A stretch of 5,772 bases of DNA, from positions 1 to 5,772 of the forward strand of contig JAIOQC010000053.1 of the NCBI GenBank assembly GCA_021413565.1, read 5' to 3'. Under the pieces are notes generated by a model that had not been told where the DNA came from, did no database searches, and was given only the letters and a program-made list of their open reading frames with translations. The translations under genes and the position numbers were made by a program. Source of the stretch: Candidatus Nomurabacteria bacterium. GTDB lineage: Bacteria > Patescibacteriota > Minisyncoccia > Phycocordibacterales > UBA9973. Shown piece after piece: positions 1 through 5,534 of this stretch. The stretch's first letter is position 1; each line of letters starts with the position of its first letter.

Positions 1-80
1 ACAATACAGACCTAAAACAAATATTTAAAATCCCAACCATATGGTTGGGATTTTAAATATTTGTTTTAGGTCTGTATTGT
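1..80. repeat. 80-bp perfect palindrome with no spacer at the window edge
   Basis: Bases 1-40 and 41-80 are exact reverse complements with no spacer. The palindrome includes the last nine codons and the stop of comM. Its central part looks like a real terminator, whereas the outer arms mirror comM coding sequence. It ends exactly at base 1, so it may continue outside the window. Long perfect palindromes are unstable in bacteria, so an assembly or amplification fold-back at a contig end is the likelier cause. Confidence 0.9.
27..54 (-). terminator. Probable intrinsic terminator after comM
   Basis: The core of the edge palindrome, read on the minus strand, is AAAATCCCAACC, loop ATAT, then GGTTGGGATTTT. 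It overlaps the comM stop codon (53-55) and is followed by an AT-rich stretch. A GC-containing stem running into T residues immediately at a gene end is typical of a factor-independent terminator. It would serve convergent transcription equally well. The stem exists whether or not the outer palindrome arms are artefactual. Confidence 0.6.
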
Positions 81-1081
81 AATGCTTCGAGAATATGTGA
101 TATGGTGATGTCTTCGGATTCGTCTAAGTCAGCAATTGTTCGAGCTATTTTAATAGTACGATGATATGCTCGTGCAGACAATTGCAATTTTTGTGCACTT
201 TCATTGAGTAGTTTCTTTACTTCATCTGCTAATGGTGCAAAAATGGTGAGTTCTTTTACACTCATTTCACTATTTGTGCGAATGTTTTTTCTCTTATTAT
301 CTGTAGTTTTAAATCTTTTATTTTGTACTAATCTTGCTTTTAATACTTTTTCTTTTAGACTCTGTGTCGTCTCACTTTCTTGAGTATCACTTGAAAGTTT
401 TTCATAATCGATTGCACCAACAGTAACCCAAATATCAATTCTATCCATAATAGGACCTGAGAGTTTACGAGTATATCTATCTAAGTCATGAGGTTTACAA
501 ATACAATCTTTTTGTTTATTACCACGATGTCCGCACGGACATGGATTCATTGCAGCAATTAGAATAAAGTTTGAAGGAAAAATTGCTGAACCACGAGCGC
601 GTGAAATCGATACAATATTGTCTTCGAGTGGTTGACGTAAAGATTCTAAAACTCGTTTTTCAAATTCTGGAAATTCATCTAAGAAAAGAACTCCTTTGTG
701 TGCCAGAGTCACTTCTCCTGGTTTTGGTATTGCTCCACCACCAATCATTGATACGTAACTTGCAGTATGGTGTGGAGCACGAAATGGTGATTCTGTTACA
801 AGGGTGTCGTCAAGAAGACCAACTACAGAATGAATACCAGTGATTTCTAGGACTTCTTCTTTTGATAGGTTCGGCAATATATGTGAAAAGACTCGAGCGA
901 GCATTGTCTTGCCAGTACCAGGTGGTCCAGACATGGCAATATTGTGCCCACCCGCTGCCGCAATTAATAGTCCACGCTTGGCACCTTCCTGACCTTTAAT
1001 ATCTGAGAAATCAATATCATTGGTACGGTCTTTGTATTCTATTTCGGTTTTAGGTGTAGGTATTATTTTTATTTGTTCCAT
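53..1081 (-). CDS. comM: ComM/YifB AAA+ ATPase, C-terminal part, in a separate frame from its N-terminal part
   Basis: This is the ATPase half (342 aa) of a Mg-chelatase-like protein; the ComM family is a hexameric helicase that promotes branch migration during natural transformation. Visible are Walker A GPPGTGKT (residues 52-59), Walker B LFLDEF (132-137), the cysteine cluster NPCPCG (179-184) with C193 and C195, the segment GPIMDRIDIWV (about 209-219) and the C-terminal helical domain with LSARAYHR (301-308). The start chosen is ATG at 1081, because homology-like sequence begins near there and the frame upstream is only a shadow of the N-terminal half. No Shine-Dalgarno is seen. It overlaps the N-terminal ORF by 32 nt in a different frame. 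Skipping 4 nt of the ATTG tract at the junction would give one 522-aa protein, close to the usual size of about 500 aa. Independent translation of this half is possible but less likely than a slippage mutation, phase-variable state or sequence error. Confidence 0.9.
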   Translation of the reverse strand: MEQIKIIPTPKTEIEYKDRTNDIDFSDIKGQEGAKRGLLIAAAGGHNIAMSGPPGTGKTMLARVFSHILPNLSKEEVLEITGIHSVVGLLDDTLVTESPFRAPHHTASYVSMIGGGAIPKPGEVTLAHKGVLFLDEFPEFEKRVLESLRQPLEDNIVSISRARGSAIFPSNFILIAAMNPCPCGHRGNKQKDCICKPHDLDRYTRKLSGPIMDRIDIWVTVGAIDYEKLSSDTQESETTQSLKEKVLKARLVQNKRFKTTDNKRKNIRTNSEMSVKELTIFAPLADEVKKLLNESAQKLQLSARAYHRTIKIARTIADLDESEDITISHILEALQYRPKTNI

Positions 1082-1625
1082 TGATTGATTGATTCTTTTT
1101 CTTTGTTTCGTCAATGTGATTAATAATTTCTTTGAGTGTCTGTGCACCGTACACAGTGATTCCGTCTACCAATGCTGCTTCTTTGGCATTTGATAATGGA
1201 AGAAAGATTTCTTTAAAACCCATTTTCTTTGCTTGCTCTGTTAAAGGTAATACACCTTTGATTGATTGCAATTCTCCATTTAACGAGAGTTCTCCTAGAA
1301 ATATCTTTTCTTTAGGTTCAAAGTTTATTTCTTCGGCTGACAATAAGTATGCAAGTGCAATTGCAACATCAAAATACGGACCCTCTTTTTTAAGGTCCGC
1401 AGGTGAAAGTGAAATAACGATTTTTTGATTTTGATTTTTAGGAGAAGTAAAACCTGAATTTTTCAAAGCAGAACTCATCCTGTCTTTAGATTCTTCAACA
1501 GCCTTGTCGGGTAATCCAACAAGAGTAAAAGCATGGAGAGTATTTTTACTAATATCAACTTCAACAGTAACAATCTTGCCTTGCAAGAGATGTGTTTGAG
1601 CAGAATATACTCGTGAGAATGACAT
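1050..1625 (-). CDS. comM: ComM/YifB N-terminal domain, frame-broken from its ATPase half
   Basis: This 191-aa ORF is the N-terminal domain typical of ComM/YifB, which precedes the AAA+ module in intact proteins. Recognisable family segments are TLVGLPDKAVEESKDR (about 34-49), ISLSPADLKKEGPYFDVAIAL (about 69-89), FLGELSLNGELQSIKGVLPL (about 107-126) and EAALVDGITVYG (about 146-157). The start is ATG at 1625; the frame stays open to 1721, but that extension runs through a terminator hairpin and does not look like the family. The last 11 residues (after NQS, from 1085 down) are out-of-frame junk ending in TAA at 1050, where the ATPase half should continue. It is first after the dksA terminator, so it probably has its own promoter. 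If the break is real, the N-terminal domain is made without its ATPase. Confidence 0.88.
   Translation of the reverse strand: MSFSRVYSAQTHLLQGKIVTVEVDISKNTLHAFTLVGLPDKAVEESKDRMSSALKNSGFTSPKNQNQKIVISLSPADLKKEGPYFDVAIALAYLLSAEEINFEPKEKIFLGELSLNGELQSIKGVLPLTEQAKKMGFKEIFLPLSNAKEAALVDGITVYGAQTLKEIINHIDETKKKNQSINGTNKNNTYT
1080..1094. repeat. ATTG tetranucleotide tract at the comM frame break
   Basis: Three full ATTG units plus ATT lie precisely at the junction of the two comM frames (AATC units on the coding strand). The frame shift between the halves corresponds to one unit: removing 4 nt, or adding two units, restores one open frame. A tract in a coding region whose unit is not a multiple of three is the classic substrate for slipped-strand mispairing, although three units is short for high-frequency switching. 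Confidence 0.75.
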
Positions 1626-1633
1626 ACTCGTAT

Positions 1634-1639
1634 ATTGTA
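1634..1639 (-). promoter_or_regulatory. Candidate -10 box for comM, leaderless spacing
   Basis: TACAAT on the minus strand lies 8 nt before the comM ATG, so transcription would start at or within a few bases of the start codon. This agrees with the lack of a Shine-Dalgarno. The box lies inside the 12-bp perfect palindrome TATTGTACAATA (1633-1644), which could be an operator or chance. No good -35 box is seen; the corresponding position falls in the upstream terminator stem. Confidence 0.3.
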
Positions 1640-1650
1640 CAATAAAAATA

Positions 1651-1683
1651 AAAAATACACTCGTCCACAACGAGTGTATTTTT
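1651..1683 (-). terminator. Intrinsic terminator after dksA
   Basis: A perfect 14-bp stem (1651-1664 with 1670-1683) encloses a 5-nt loop. On the minus strand it reads AAAAATACACTCGT, loop TGTGG, ACGAGTGTATTTTT, then a further T-rich tail TATTTTTATT. It sits 16 nt after the dksA stop codon and separates dksA from comM. The A-rich side gives it a T-run in the other orientation too, but no plus-strand gene is present to use it. Confidence 0.9.
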
Positions 1684-1699
1684 AAAGCGAAACAAATTA

Positions 1700-2056
1700 T
1701 TAAACTACTTTCTCCATACAAACTTTACATGTGCGTGCCGCTGGGTTTGCTTCAAGACGATCTTCTTCGATGGGCATACCACACACCTCACACATACCAT
1801 ATGTACCAGATTCAATATTTTGCAAAGCGTGATTAATATCCATTAGTCTTTCTTCGAGTACATTTAGAGTTGCACTACGTTCTTCAAAATCTTCCGAACG
1901 ATCAGCCATATCATTCTCATCAGCTTCTGGAGCAGTCTGAACCTCTGGAGTTGCTTCCCAGTCACCTGTTTTGTCCACTCGACCTAATCCTGATAATTCA
2001 CTTTCGAGCAACTTCTTTTCTTCTTCGAGTTTGTTTTTTTGTTCTTGTATGTTCAT
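1700..2056 (-). CDS. dksA: DksA/TraR-family zinc-finger RNA polymerase regulator
   Basis: This 118-aa protein belongs to the family that binds in the RNA polymerase secondary channel and adjusts initiation, in many bacteria together with ppGpp. A four-cysteine zinc site is formed by C89, C92, C110 and C113, with the same 3-18-3 spacing as E. coli DksA. Two predicted helices (about 1-22 and 52-83) form the coiled coil. Between them is D46-x-x-D49-x-A51, the DxxDxA tip motif, placed 40 residues from the first cysteine exactly as in E. coli. The N-terminus is about 25 residues shorter and the C-terminus is also shortened. The loop before the tip is strongly acidic. ATG at 2056 is the only sensible start; AGG directly abuts it, too close for a normal ribosome site. 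A hairpin lies just upstream and a strong terminator follows, so it looks like its own transcription unit or the end of the pnp transcript. Other short TraR/DksA-like family members remain possible. Confidence 0.9.
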   Translation of the reverse strand: MNIQEQKNKLEEEKKLLESELSGLGRVDKTGDWEATPEVQTAPEADENDMADRSEDFEERSATLNVLEERLMDINHALQNIESGTYGMCEVCGMPIEEDRLEANPAARTCKVCMEKVV

Positions 2057-2064
2057 CCTGTTAG

Positions 2065-2095
2065 AGATAGGAAACCCTTTATGGTTTCCGTATCT
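2065..2095 (-). promoter_or_regulatory. Leader hairpin just upstream of the dksA start
   Basis: Arms 2070-2076 (GGAAACC) and 2083-2089 (GGTTTCC) pair perfectly around a 6-nt loop. After one bulged base (2090) the stem continues with AGATA (2065-2069) and TATCT (2091-2095), giving 12 bp. It ends 8 nt before the ATG and has no following T-run, so it is not a terminator. Its position suggests control of translation start or mRNA stability. No known riboswitch or ribosomal leader was recognised. Confidence 0.55.
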
Positions 2096-2128
2096 GATTA
2101 AGTATAATTAGTAATATTTTAGCATAGT

Positions 2129-2182
2129 TATGAATCTCCACTGTGTTAGGATACAACAAGCACATCTCTAACGGGATTCATA
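2129..2182 (-). promoter_or_regulatory. Inverted-repeat structure in the long leader of dksA
   Basis: On the minus strand TATGAATC (2182-2175) pairs with GATTCATA (2136-2129), and inside it GTTAG (2172-2168) pairs with CTAAC (2149-2145), with bulges between. The first GTTAG extends to GTTAGAGAT (2172-2164), which is also exactly complementary to ATCTCTAAC (2068-2060) next to the dksA start. The leader could therefore adopt two exclusive folds. The structure is read by eye, without an energy calculation. Confidence 0.4.
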
Positions 2183-2185
2183 TTC

Positions 2186-2216
2186 ATTATAATAGCATTA
2201 TCGTTATAAATGGCAA
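2186..2216 (-). promoter_or_regulatory. Candidate promoter for dksA
   Basis: On the minus strand TTGCCA (2216-2211) is followed after 19 nt by a consensus TATAAT (2191-2186); TATTAT at 16-nt spacing overlaps it. It lies directly after the membrane protein gene, and no terminator is visible between them. A second possible -10, TAAAAT with an extended TG, occurs near 2116-2121 but lacks a -35. Which is used decides how much leader structure dksA carries. Confidence 0.4.
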
Positions 2217-2222
2217 TCAAGA

Positions 2223-3113
2223 TTATTGTGTCTGCAGAATGGAGATAATTTTTTTAATTGTATTAATATTGTCCGTAATGATGAATTTGTCTTTACTCAC
2301 AAATGCATAGTAAAGTACCCCTTTACCGTTTTGGTCATAAAGTACACGAGTATCTTTATTGGCAATAATTAGGTCTTTAAATTGAGCATCAAGAATAACT
2401 TTGTTGGCAGATAAGATATCAATATTAAAGAATGGAGATAAGTCATTAATCATTGTTTTCTCCCAATCAAGCATACCCGGATATGTTTGATTATAGTTCT
2501 TTGTTTCAAACATAAAGAATAGGCTTGGTGTCTGAACACTATCCTGATATGTGCCAATTAGGTATTCATTTGAGAGAGATCTAATCAGAGAGCCTGAAGC
2601 AGTGGTGTTAATTGTAGACAGGAAATCTGTGAGTTCTAATTTTGTAGGAACAGTGTCTACATCTTTATTTACAAAAATTAATTTAATCGATTGTATTTTA
2701 TCTGTTGGGATAATCTGATCTCGAATGAGTTTCGACATACCATTTATATCTGTCACTGTTGTTGCGTCAACAACAACTTGATTGTCAGAAGGAATAAATG
2801 TTTTATTGTTTTGTGTTTCTATTTGTTTTTCAATTGCAATATTTTCTGTATTTTTTTTCATTATGAAATAAATACCAACAATAGCACCTACAATAAAAAT
2901 TGCTCCACCGATTAGCAGAAGAATTTTTTTAATATTTGTTTCCTCTGGGTTTCTGTAAATTGTATTTCTAGATTGTTTGTCTTTTTCTGCTAGTGCGATT
3001 TTAATAACAGACATTTCGTTGTCACGAATAGCATCAGCCATGTCTGAAGAATAAGTTCGTAGAGTCTTTACGTTTTGACTGGAGTTATTTATTTGTTTTT
3101 TATTTTCATCCAT
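2223..3113 (-). CDS. Single-pass membrane protein of unknown function, CPR-type
   Basis: This 296-aa protein has a cytosolic N-terminal tail (1-61), one strong transmembrane segment at about 62-85 flanked by KK on both sides, a polar linker (about 88-110) and a globular C-terminal region of about 185 residues that should lie outside the membrane. No cleavable signal peptide, lipobox or catalytic motif is seen. The tail stretch RTYSSDMADAIR followed by VIKIALAEKDK (about 19-47) resembles N-termini I recall from uncharacterised Parcubacteria proteins; this is memory, not a search result. It starts 10 nt after the pnp stop with no Shine-Dalgarno, so it is probably cotranscribed with pnp and translated by coupling or reinitiation. 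Asparagine, lysine and isoleucine richness follows the AT bias. A role in anchoring RNA degradation at the membrane would be a guess from context only. Confidence 0.8.
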   Translation of the reverse strand: MDENKKQINNSSQNVKTLRTYSSDMADAIRDNEMSVIKIALAEKDKQSRNTIYRNPEETNIKKILLLIGGAIFIVGAIVGIYFIMKKNTENIAIEKQIETQNNKTFIPSDNQVVVDATTVTDINGMSKLIRDQIIPTDKIQSIKLIFVNKDVDTVPTKLELTDFLSTINTTASGSLIRSLSNEYLIGTYQDSVQTPSLFFMFETKNYNQTYPGMLDWEKTMINDLSPFFNIDILSANKVILDAQFKDLIIANKDTRVLYDQNGKGVLYYAFVSKDKFIITDNINTIKKIISILQTQ

Positions 3114-3123
3114 TAAATTTTAT

Positions 3124-5271
3124 TTATGCTGTTTGTTCAGGAGGAGTGATTGTTTTTGGTTTGAAGAAATTTTCATCTGCTTCTTTGATTGAAAAATTAA
3201 GTCTTCCTTTCTCGTCAATCTTATGTATTTTTATTGGCACGATGTCTCCTTCTTTAAGAATATCAGAAACACGCTCAACTCGAAATGGTGCAATTTCAGA
3301 TACATGAACAAGTCCTTCTGTGTTATTTCCAATTCTTACAAAAGCACCGAAGTCCATTAACTTCACAACTGTACCAGTTGCTGTGTCACCAATTTTATAT
3401 TCATGAGTCATTTCTTCAATTATCTTTGCAGCTTTTTCTGCTCCACCACCCTTGCCAGTAACATATACTGTTCCATCTTCTTCGATTGTAATTTCAGTTC
3501 CTGTTGCTTCACGAATTGCATTTACACTTTTTCCACCTGGTCCAATCACAAGACCAATTTGATCTTTCTTGATTTTCACAACAATAATTTTAGGTGCATG
3601 TATGGATATATCAGAGCGTGGTTTTGGTAGTTCTGCATTAATTGTTTCAAGAATTTTTAGGCGTGCTATTTTTGCACGAGTTAATGCGTCTTTTAGTATT
3701 TGAATTGCAATACCGTCAACTTTCACATCGAGTTGAATTGCAGTAATACCATCTTTGGTTCCAGCAACTTTGAAATCCATATCACCATAGTGGTCTTCTG
3801 GTCCTTGAATATCAGAGAGTAATACATATTTGTTTTTGTCATTTTGGTCAATCATCGCACCGATTGAAATTCCAGCAACTGGAGTTTTTATTGGCACACC
3901 TCCATCCAATAGTGCAATTGTTGAAGCACAAATTGAAGCCTGAGATGTTGAACCATTTGATGCGACTGATTCTGAAACAACACGGATGGTATATGGGAAA
4001 GAAATTTTATCTGGAATAACAGCGAGCAATGCTTTCTCAGCAAGAAAACCGTGTCCCATTTCTCGACGATTTAAACCGCCCACTCTGCCTGTTTCACCGC
4101 TACTGTATGGTGGGAAATTATAATGATGCATAAATCTTTTCTTGGCAGAAAATTCTATACCATCTACTGTGTGCATGGCATCAGGACCAGCAAGAGTTAG
4201 AACCGAGAGAACATGTGTTTCTCCACGATAAAATATTCCAGAACCGTGTAACGAATCAGATATCCCACCAGCACGTGCATAAAGCATACGTACTTCATCA
4301 AGGGCTCTACCGTCAGCACGCTTGTTGTTGACTAGTGCCTCAGTGTGAAACGCTTGATCAAGGAAATGGTGCATATAGTCATGTGCAACATAACGACTTA
4401 GTTCGTCTTCTTTCGGATACTTTTCATCTATGATTGTTTTCCATAATGATTCTGCTTCAGCTGTGATTTTCTTGCTATCTTTACTGAATAATCCAGCATC
4501 AATGATTGGCTTAATCTTTTCTGTAAAAAGAGCAACGATTTCGGGACTTGTAACTGGTCTAGGGAAAGAAAGTTTTTCTTTGTTGAACTTTACTTGAAGC
4601 ATTTTTTGAAATTCTTCCCACTTTGAAATTTCAGAAACTGCCATGTCGAAACATTGACCCATTTCCTCGTCTGAAATTTCAAATGCCATAGCCTCAATCA
4701 TATTTATAGTTTTGTCTTTACCACAAACAAGAAGGTCTAATGTGTAAACTGGTTCATCAGCATTTGGTATGTAATTATTTATTTTACTTGTTGAGTCCTC
4801 TTTTGTTTTACTGACATGTACTGCACCGACTGGACCGTTCCATGGAATATCAGAAACAGATAGTGCAATTGATGCAGCATTGATACCTAGAGTTTTTGGA
4901 TCAGCTTTGCCGAGTGCTATAACAGTGATAATAACTTGAACAGCATTTTTTATATGGTGGTCAAATAATGGGCGAATAGTTCTGTCTATAATTCGAGCAG
5001 CGAGAATTGCTTGATCAGATGGTCGTCCTTCACGACGAGAAAATTGACTACCAAGAATTTTGCCAGAAGCATAAAATTTCTCTAAATATTCAACTGTTAA
5101 ATTAAAGTAACCCGGATTGCGACTACTGTCTGAAGATATTACCGCAGTTGCTAAAATTACTGTTCCATCACATGACAACATAACTGAACCATTTGCTTGA
5201 TCTGCTAAATCAGAAAATATAGCAGTAACTTTTTTACCACCAATTTCTACATCAAATTCTTGTGAATGCAT
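3124..5271 (-). CDS. pnp: Polynucleotide phosphorylase (PNPase)
   Basis: PNPase is a trimeric 3'-to-5' exoribonuclease that uses phosphate to release nucleoside diphosphates from RNA, and can also add tails in reverse. The 715-aa protein is full length and has the standard order: first RNase PH domain (about 6-150, with REGRPSDQAILAARIIDR at 80-97), a helical linker (about 230-315), second RNase PH domain (about 318-520), KH domain (about 558-622, loop VIGPGGK at 575-581) and S1 domain (about 625-698). The metal-site residues matching E. coli D486, D492 and K494 are D493, D499 and K501 in EDHYGDMDFK. RNA- and phosphate-contact segments FMHHYNFPPYS (380-390) and GSTSQAS (440-446) are intact. 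ATG at 5271 fits the family start. The usual neighbour rpsO is absent here. A long leader hairpin ends 10 nt before the start. No degradosome-binding C-terminal extension is present. Confidence 0.98.
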   Translation of the reverse strand: MHSQEFDVEIGGKKVTAIFSDLADQANGSVMLSCDGTVILATAVISSDSSRNPGYFNLTVEYLEKFYASGKILGSQFSRREGRPSDQAILAARIIDRTIRPLFDHHIKNAVQVIITVIALGKADPKTLGINAASIALSVSDIPWNGPVGAVHVSKTKEDSTSKINNYIPNADEPVYTLDLLVCGKDKTINMIEAMAFEISDEEMGQCFDMAVSEISKWEEFQKMLQVKFNKEKLSFPRPVTSPEIVALFTEKIKPIIDAGLFSKDSKKITAEAESLWKTIIDEKYPKEDELSRYVAHDYMHHFLDQAFHTEALVNNKRADGRALDEVRMLYARAGGISDSLHGSGIFYRGETHVLSVLTLAGPDAMHTVDGIEFSAKKRFMHHYNFPPYSSGETGRVGGLNRREMGHGFLAEKALLAVIPDKISFPYTIRVVSESVASNGSTSQASICASTIALLDGGVPIKTPVAGISIGAMIDQNDKNKYVLLSDIQGPEDHYGDMDFKVAGTKDGITAIQLDVKVDGIAIQILKDALTRAKIARLKILETINAELPKPRSDISIHAPKIIVVKIKKDQIGLVIGPGGKSVNAIREATGTEITIEEDGTVYVTGKGGGAEKAAKIIEEMTHEYKIGDTATGTVVKLMDFGAFVRIGNNTEGLVHVSEIAPFRVERVSDILKEGDIVPIKIHKIDEKGRLNFSIKEADENFFKPKTITPPEQTA

Positions 5272-5281
5272 TTTGTTTGGA

Positions 5282-5350
5282 GCTTCTCTGCAGACTCTAG
5301 GCTTGAAACGCTATATCTGTAGTTTCAATTCTAATTGTCTGAAGAGAAGC
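5282..5350 (-). promoter_or_regulatory. Long leader hairpin of pnp mRNA, RNase III-type control element candidate
   Basis: The arms 5282-5295 and 5337-5350 pair at 13 of 14 positions. Inside, 5298-5300 pairs with 5331-5333, and TTGAAAC (5303-5309) pairs with GTTTCAA (5322-5328) around a 12-nt loop. The hairpin ends 10 nt from the pnp start and contains the only purine-rich ribosome-site-like stretch (AGAGAAG) in its 3' arm. In E. coli, pnp has a leader stem that is cut by RNase III and then destabilised by PNPase itself; position and shape suggest an analogous autoregulation. The sequence is not homologous to that leader as far as I can tell. Confidence 0.65.
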
Positions 5351-5359
5351 AGAATTAAT

Positions 5360-5388
5360 AGAATAATAATTTCAGCATAGCAAGAAAA
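5360..5388 (-). promoter_or_regulatory. Candidate pnp promoter
   Basis: On the minus strand TTTTCT (5388-5383) and TATTCT (5365-5360) are separated by 17 nt. The predicted start, about 7 nt downstream, falls just before the 5' arm of the pnp leader hairpin, so the mRNA would begin with that structure. Both boxes deviate from consensus, so the call rests mainly on spacing and position. Confidence 0.4.
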
Positions 5389-5400
5389 CCGTCCTTCGGC

Positions 5401-5423
5401 TAGACGTATTTGAAAGTCGTCTA
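5401..5423. repeat. Small inverted repeat flanking the palindromic element
   Basis: TAGACG (5401-5406) and CGTCTA (5418-5423) form a 6-bp stem with an 11-nt loop. The right arm is shared with the outer arm of the larger palindrome at 5416-5534, so only one of the two folds can form at once. On the minus strand it is followed by CCG-AAGGA-CGG and TTTTCTT (about 5382-5399), which could be a weak terminator after the NYN gene. Confidence 0.4.
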
Positions 5424-5534
5424 AAATTAAATGAGATGCGAGGCGTAGACGAGGATTGTGCGGGAGATGTAGTAATTCTACATTAACCAAACAACCGGAG
5501 TCTGCAACGAAGCAGATCGTTCATTTTAGAAGAC
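5416..5534. repeat. 119-bp imperfect palindrome, MITE-like or structured RNA element
   Basis: The element is symmetric about base 5475. Terminal arms 5416-5427 and 5523-5534 match at 11 of 12 positions; the apex is ATGTAG, loop TAATT, CTACAT (5467-5483). Between them the two halves have equal length and share further paired blocks, such as GAC with GTC (5448-5450, 5500-5502) and TTGT with ACAA (5455-5458, 5492-5495); about half of the positions in the 51-nt inner halves pair. TCTGC and GCAGA (5501-5505, 5512-5516) could form a separate local hairpin. The interior is much richer in G and C than neighbouring genes, and there is no open frame on either strand. It begins directly at the base after the NYN stop codon. 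Candidates are a nonautonomous mobile repeat, a REP-like 3'-end element or a noncoding RNA; no known RNA family was recognised. Confidence 0.7.

Noticed and set aside
571..843. Plus-strand ORF opposite comM
   Set aside because: Lies antisense to clearly conserved ATPase coding sequence and has no recognisable domain.
1082..1147. N-terminal extension of the comM ATPase ORF to an upstream ATG at 1147
   Set aside because: It is a shadow frame inside the real coding sequence of the N-terminal half and has no family-like sequence.
1132..1428. Plus-strand ORF opposite the comM N-terminal half
   Set aside because: Antisense shadow of conserved sequence; composition unlike the real genes.
1475..1660. 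Minus-strand ORF in another frame over the comM N-terminal half
   Set aside because: Overlaps the conserved frame and looks like a low-complexity leucine-rich shadow.
1626..1721. N-terminal extension of the comM N-terminal ORF to ATG at 1721
   Set aside because: It runs through the dksA terminator hairpin and overlaps the end of dksA; the family-like sequence begins at the ATG at 1625.
1870..2064. Plus-strand ORF opposite dksA
   Set aside because: Antisense to a convincing zinc-finger gene; no supporting features.
2146..2187. 13-codon minus-strand leader peptide in the dksA leader
   Set aside because: No ribosome site, starts inside the candidate -10 box, and no regulatory codon run such as repeated codons for one amino acid.
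2691..2915. Plus-strand cysteine-rich ORF
   Set aside because: Antisense shadow of the membrane protein; its cysteines come from reverse-complemented AT-rich codons, not a motif.
3403..3630. Plus-strand cysteine-rich ORF opposite pnp
   Set aside because: Antisense to the conserved KH domain region of PNPase.
5391..5534. tRNA, SRP RNA, 6S RNA or tmRNA in the structured spacer
   Set aside because: No cloverleaf or T-loop motif, no SRP apical-loop signature, and no coding tag; the symmetric hairpin shape fits none of these.
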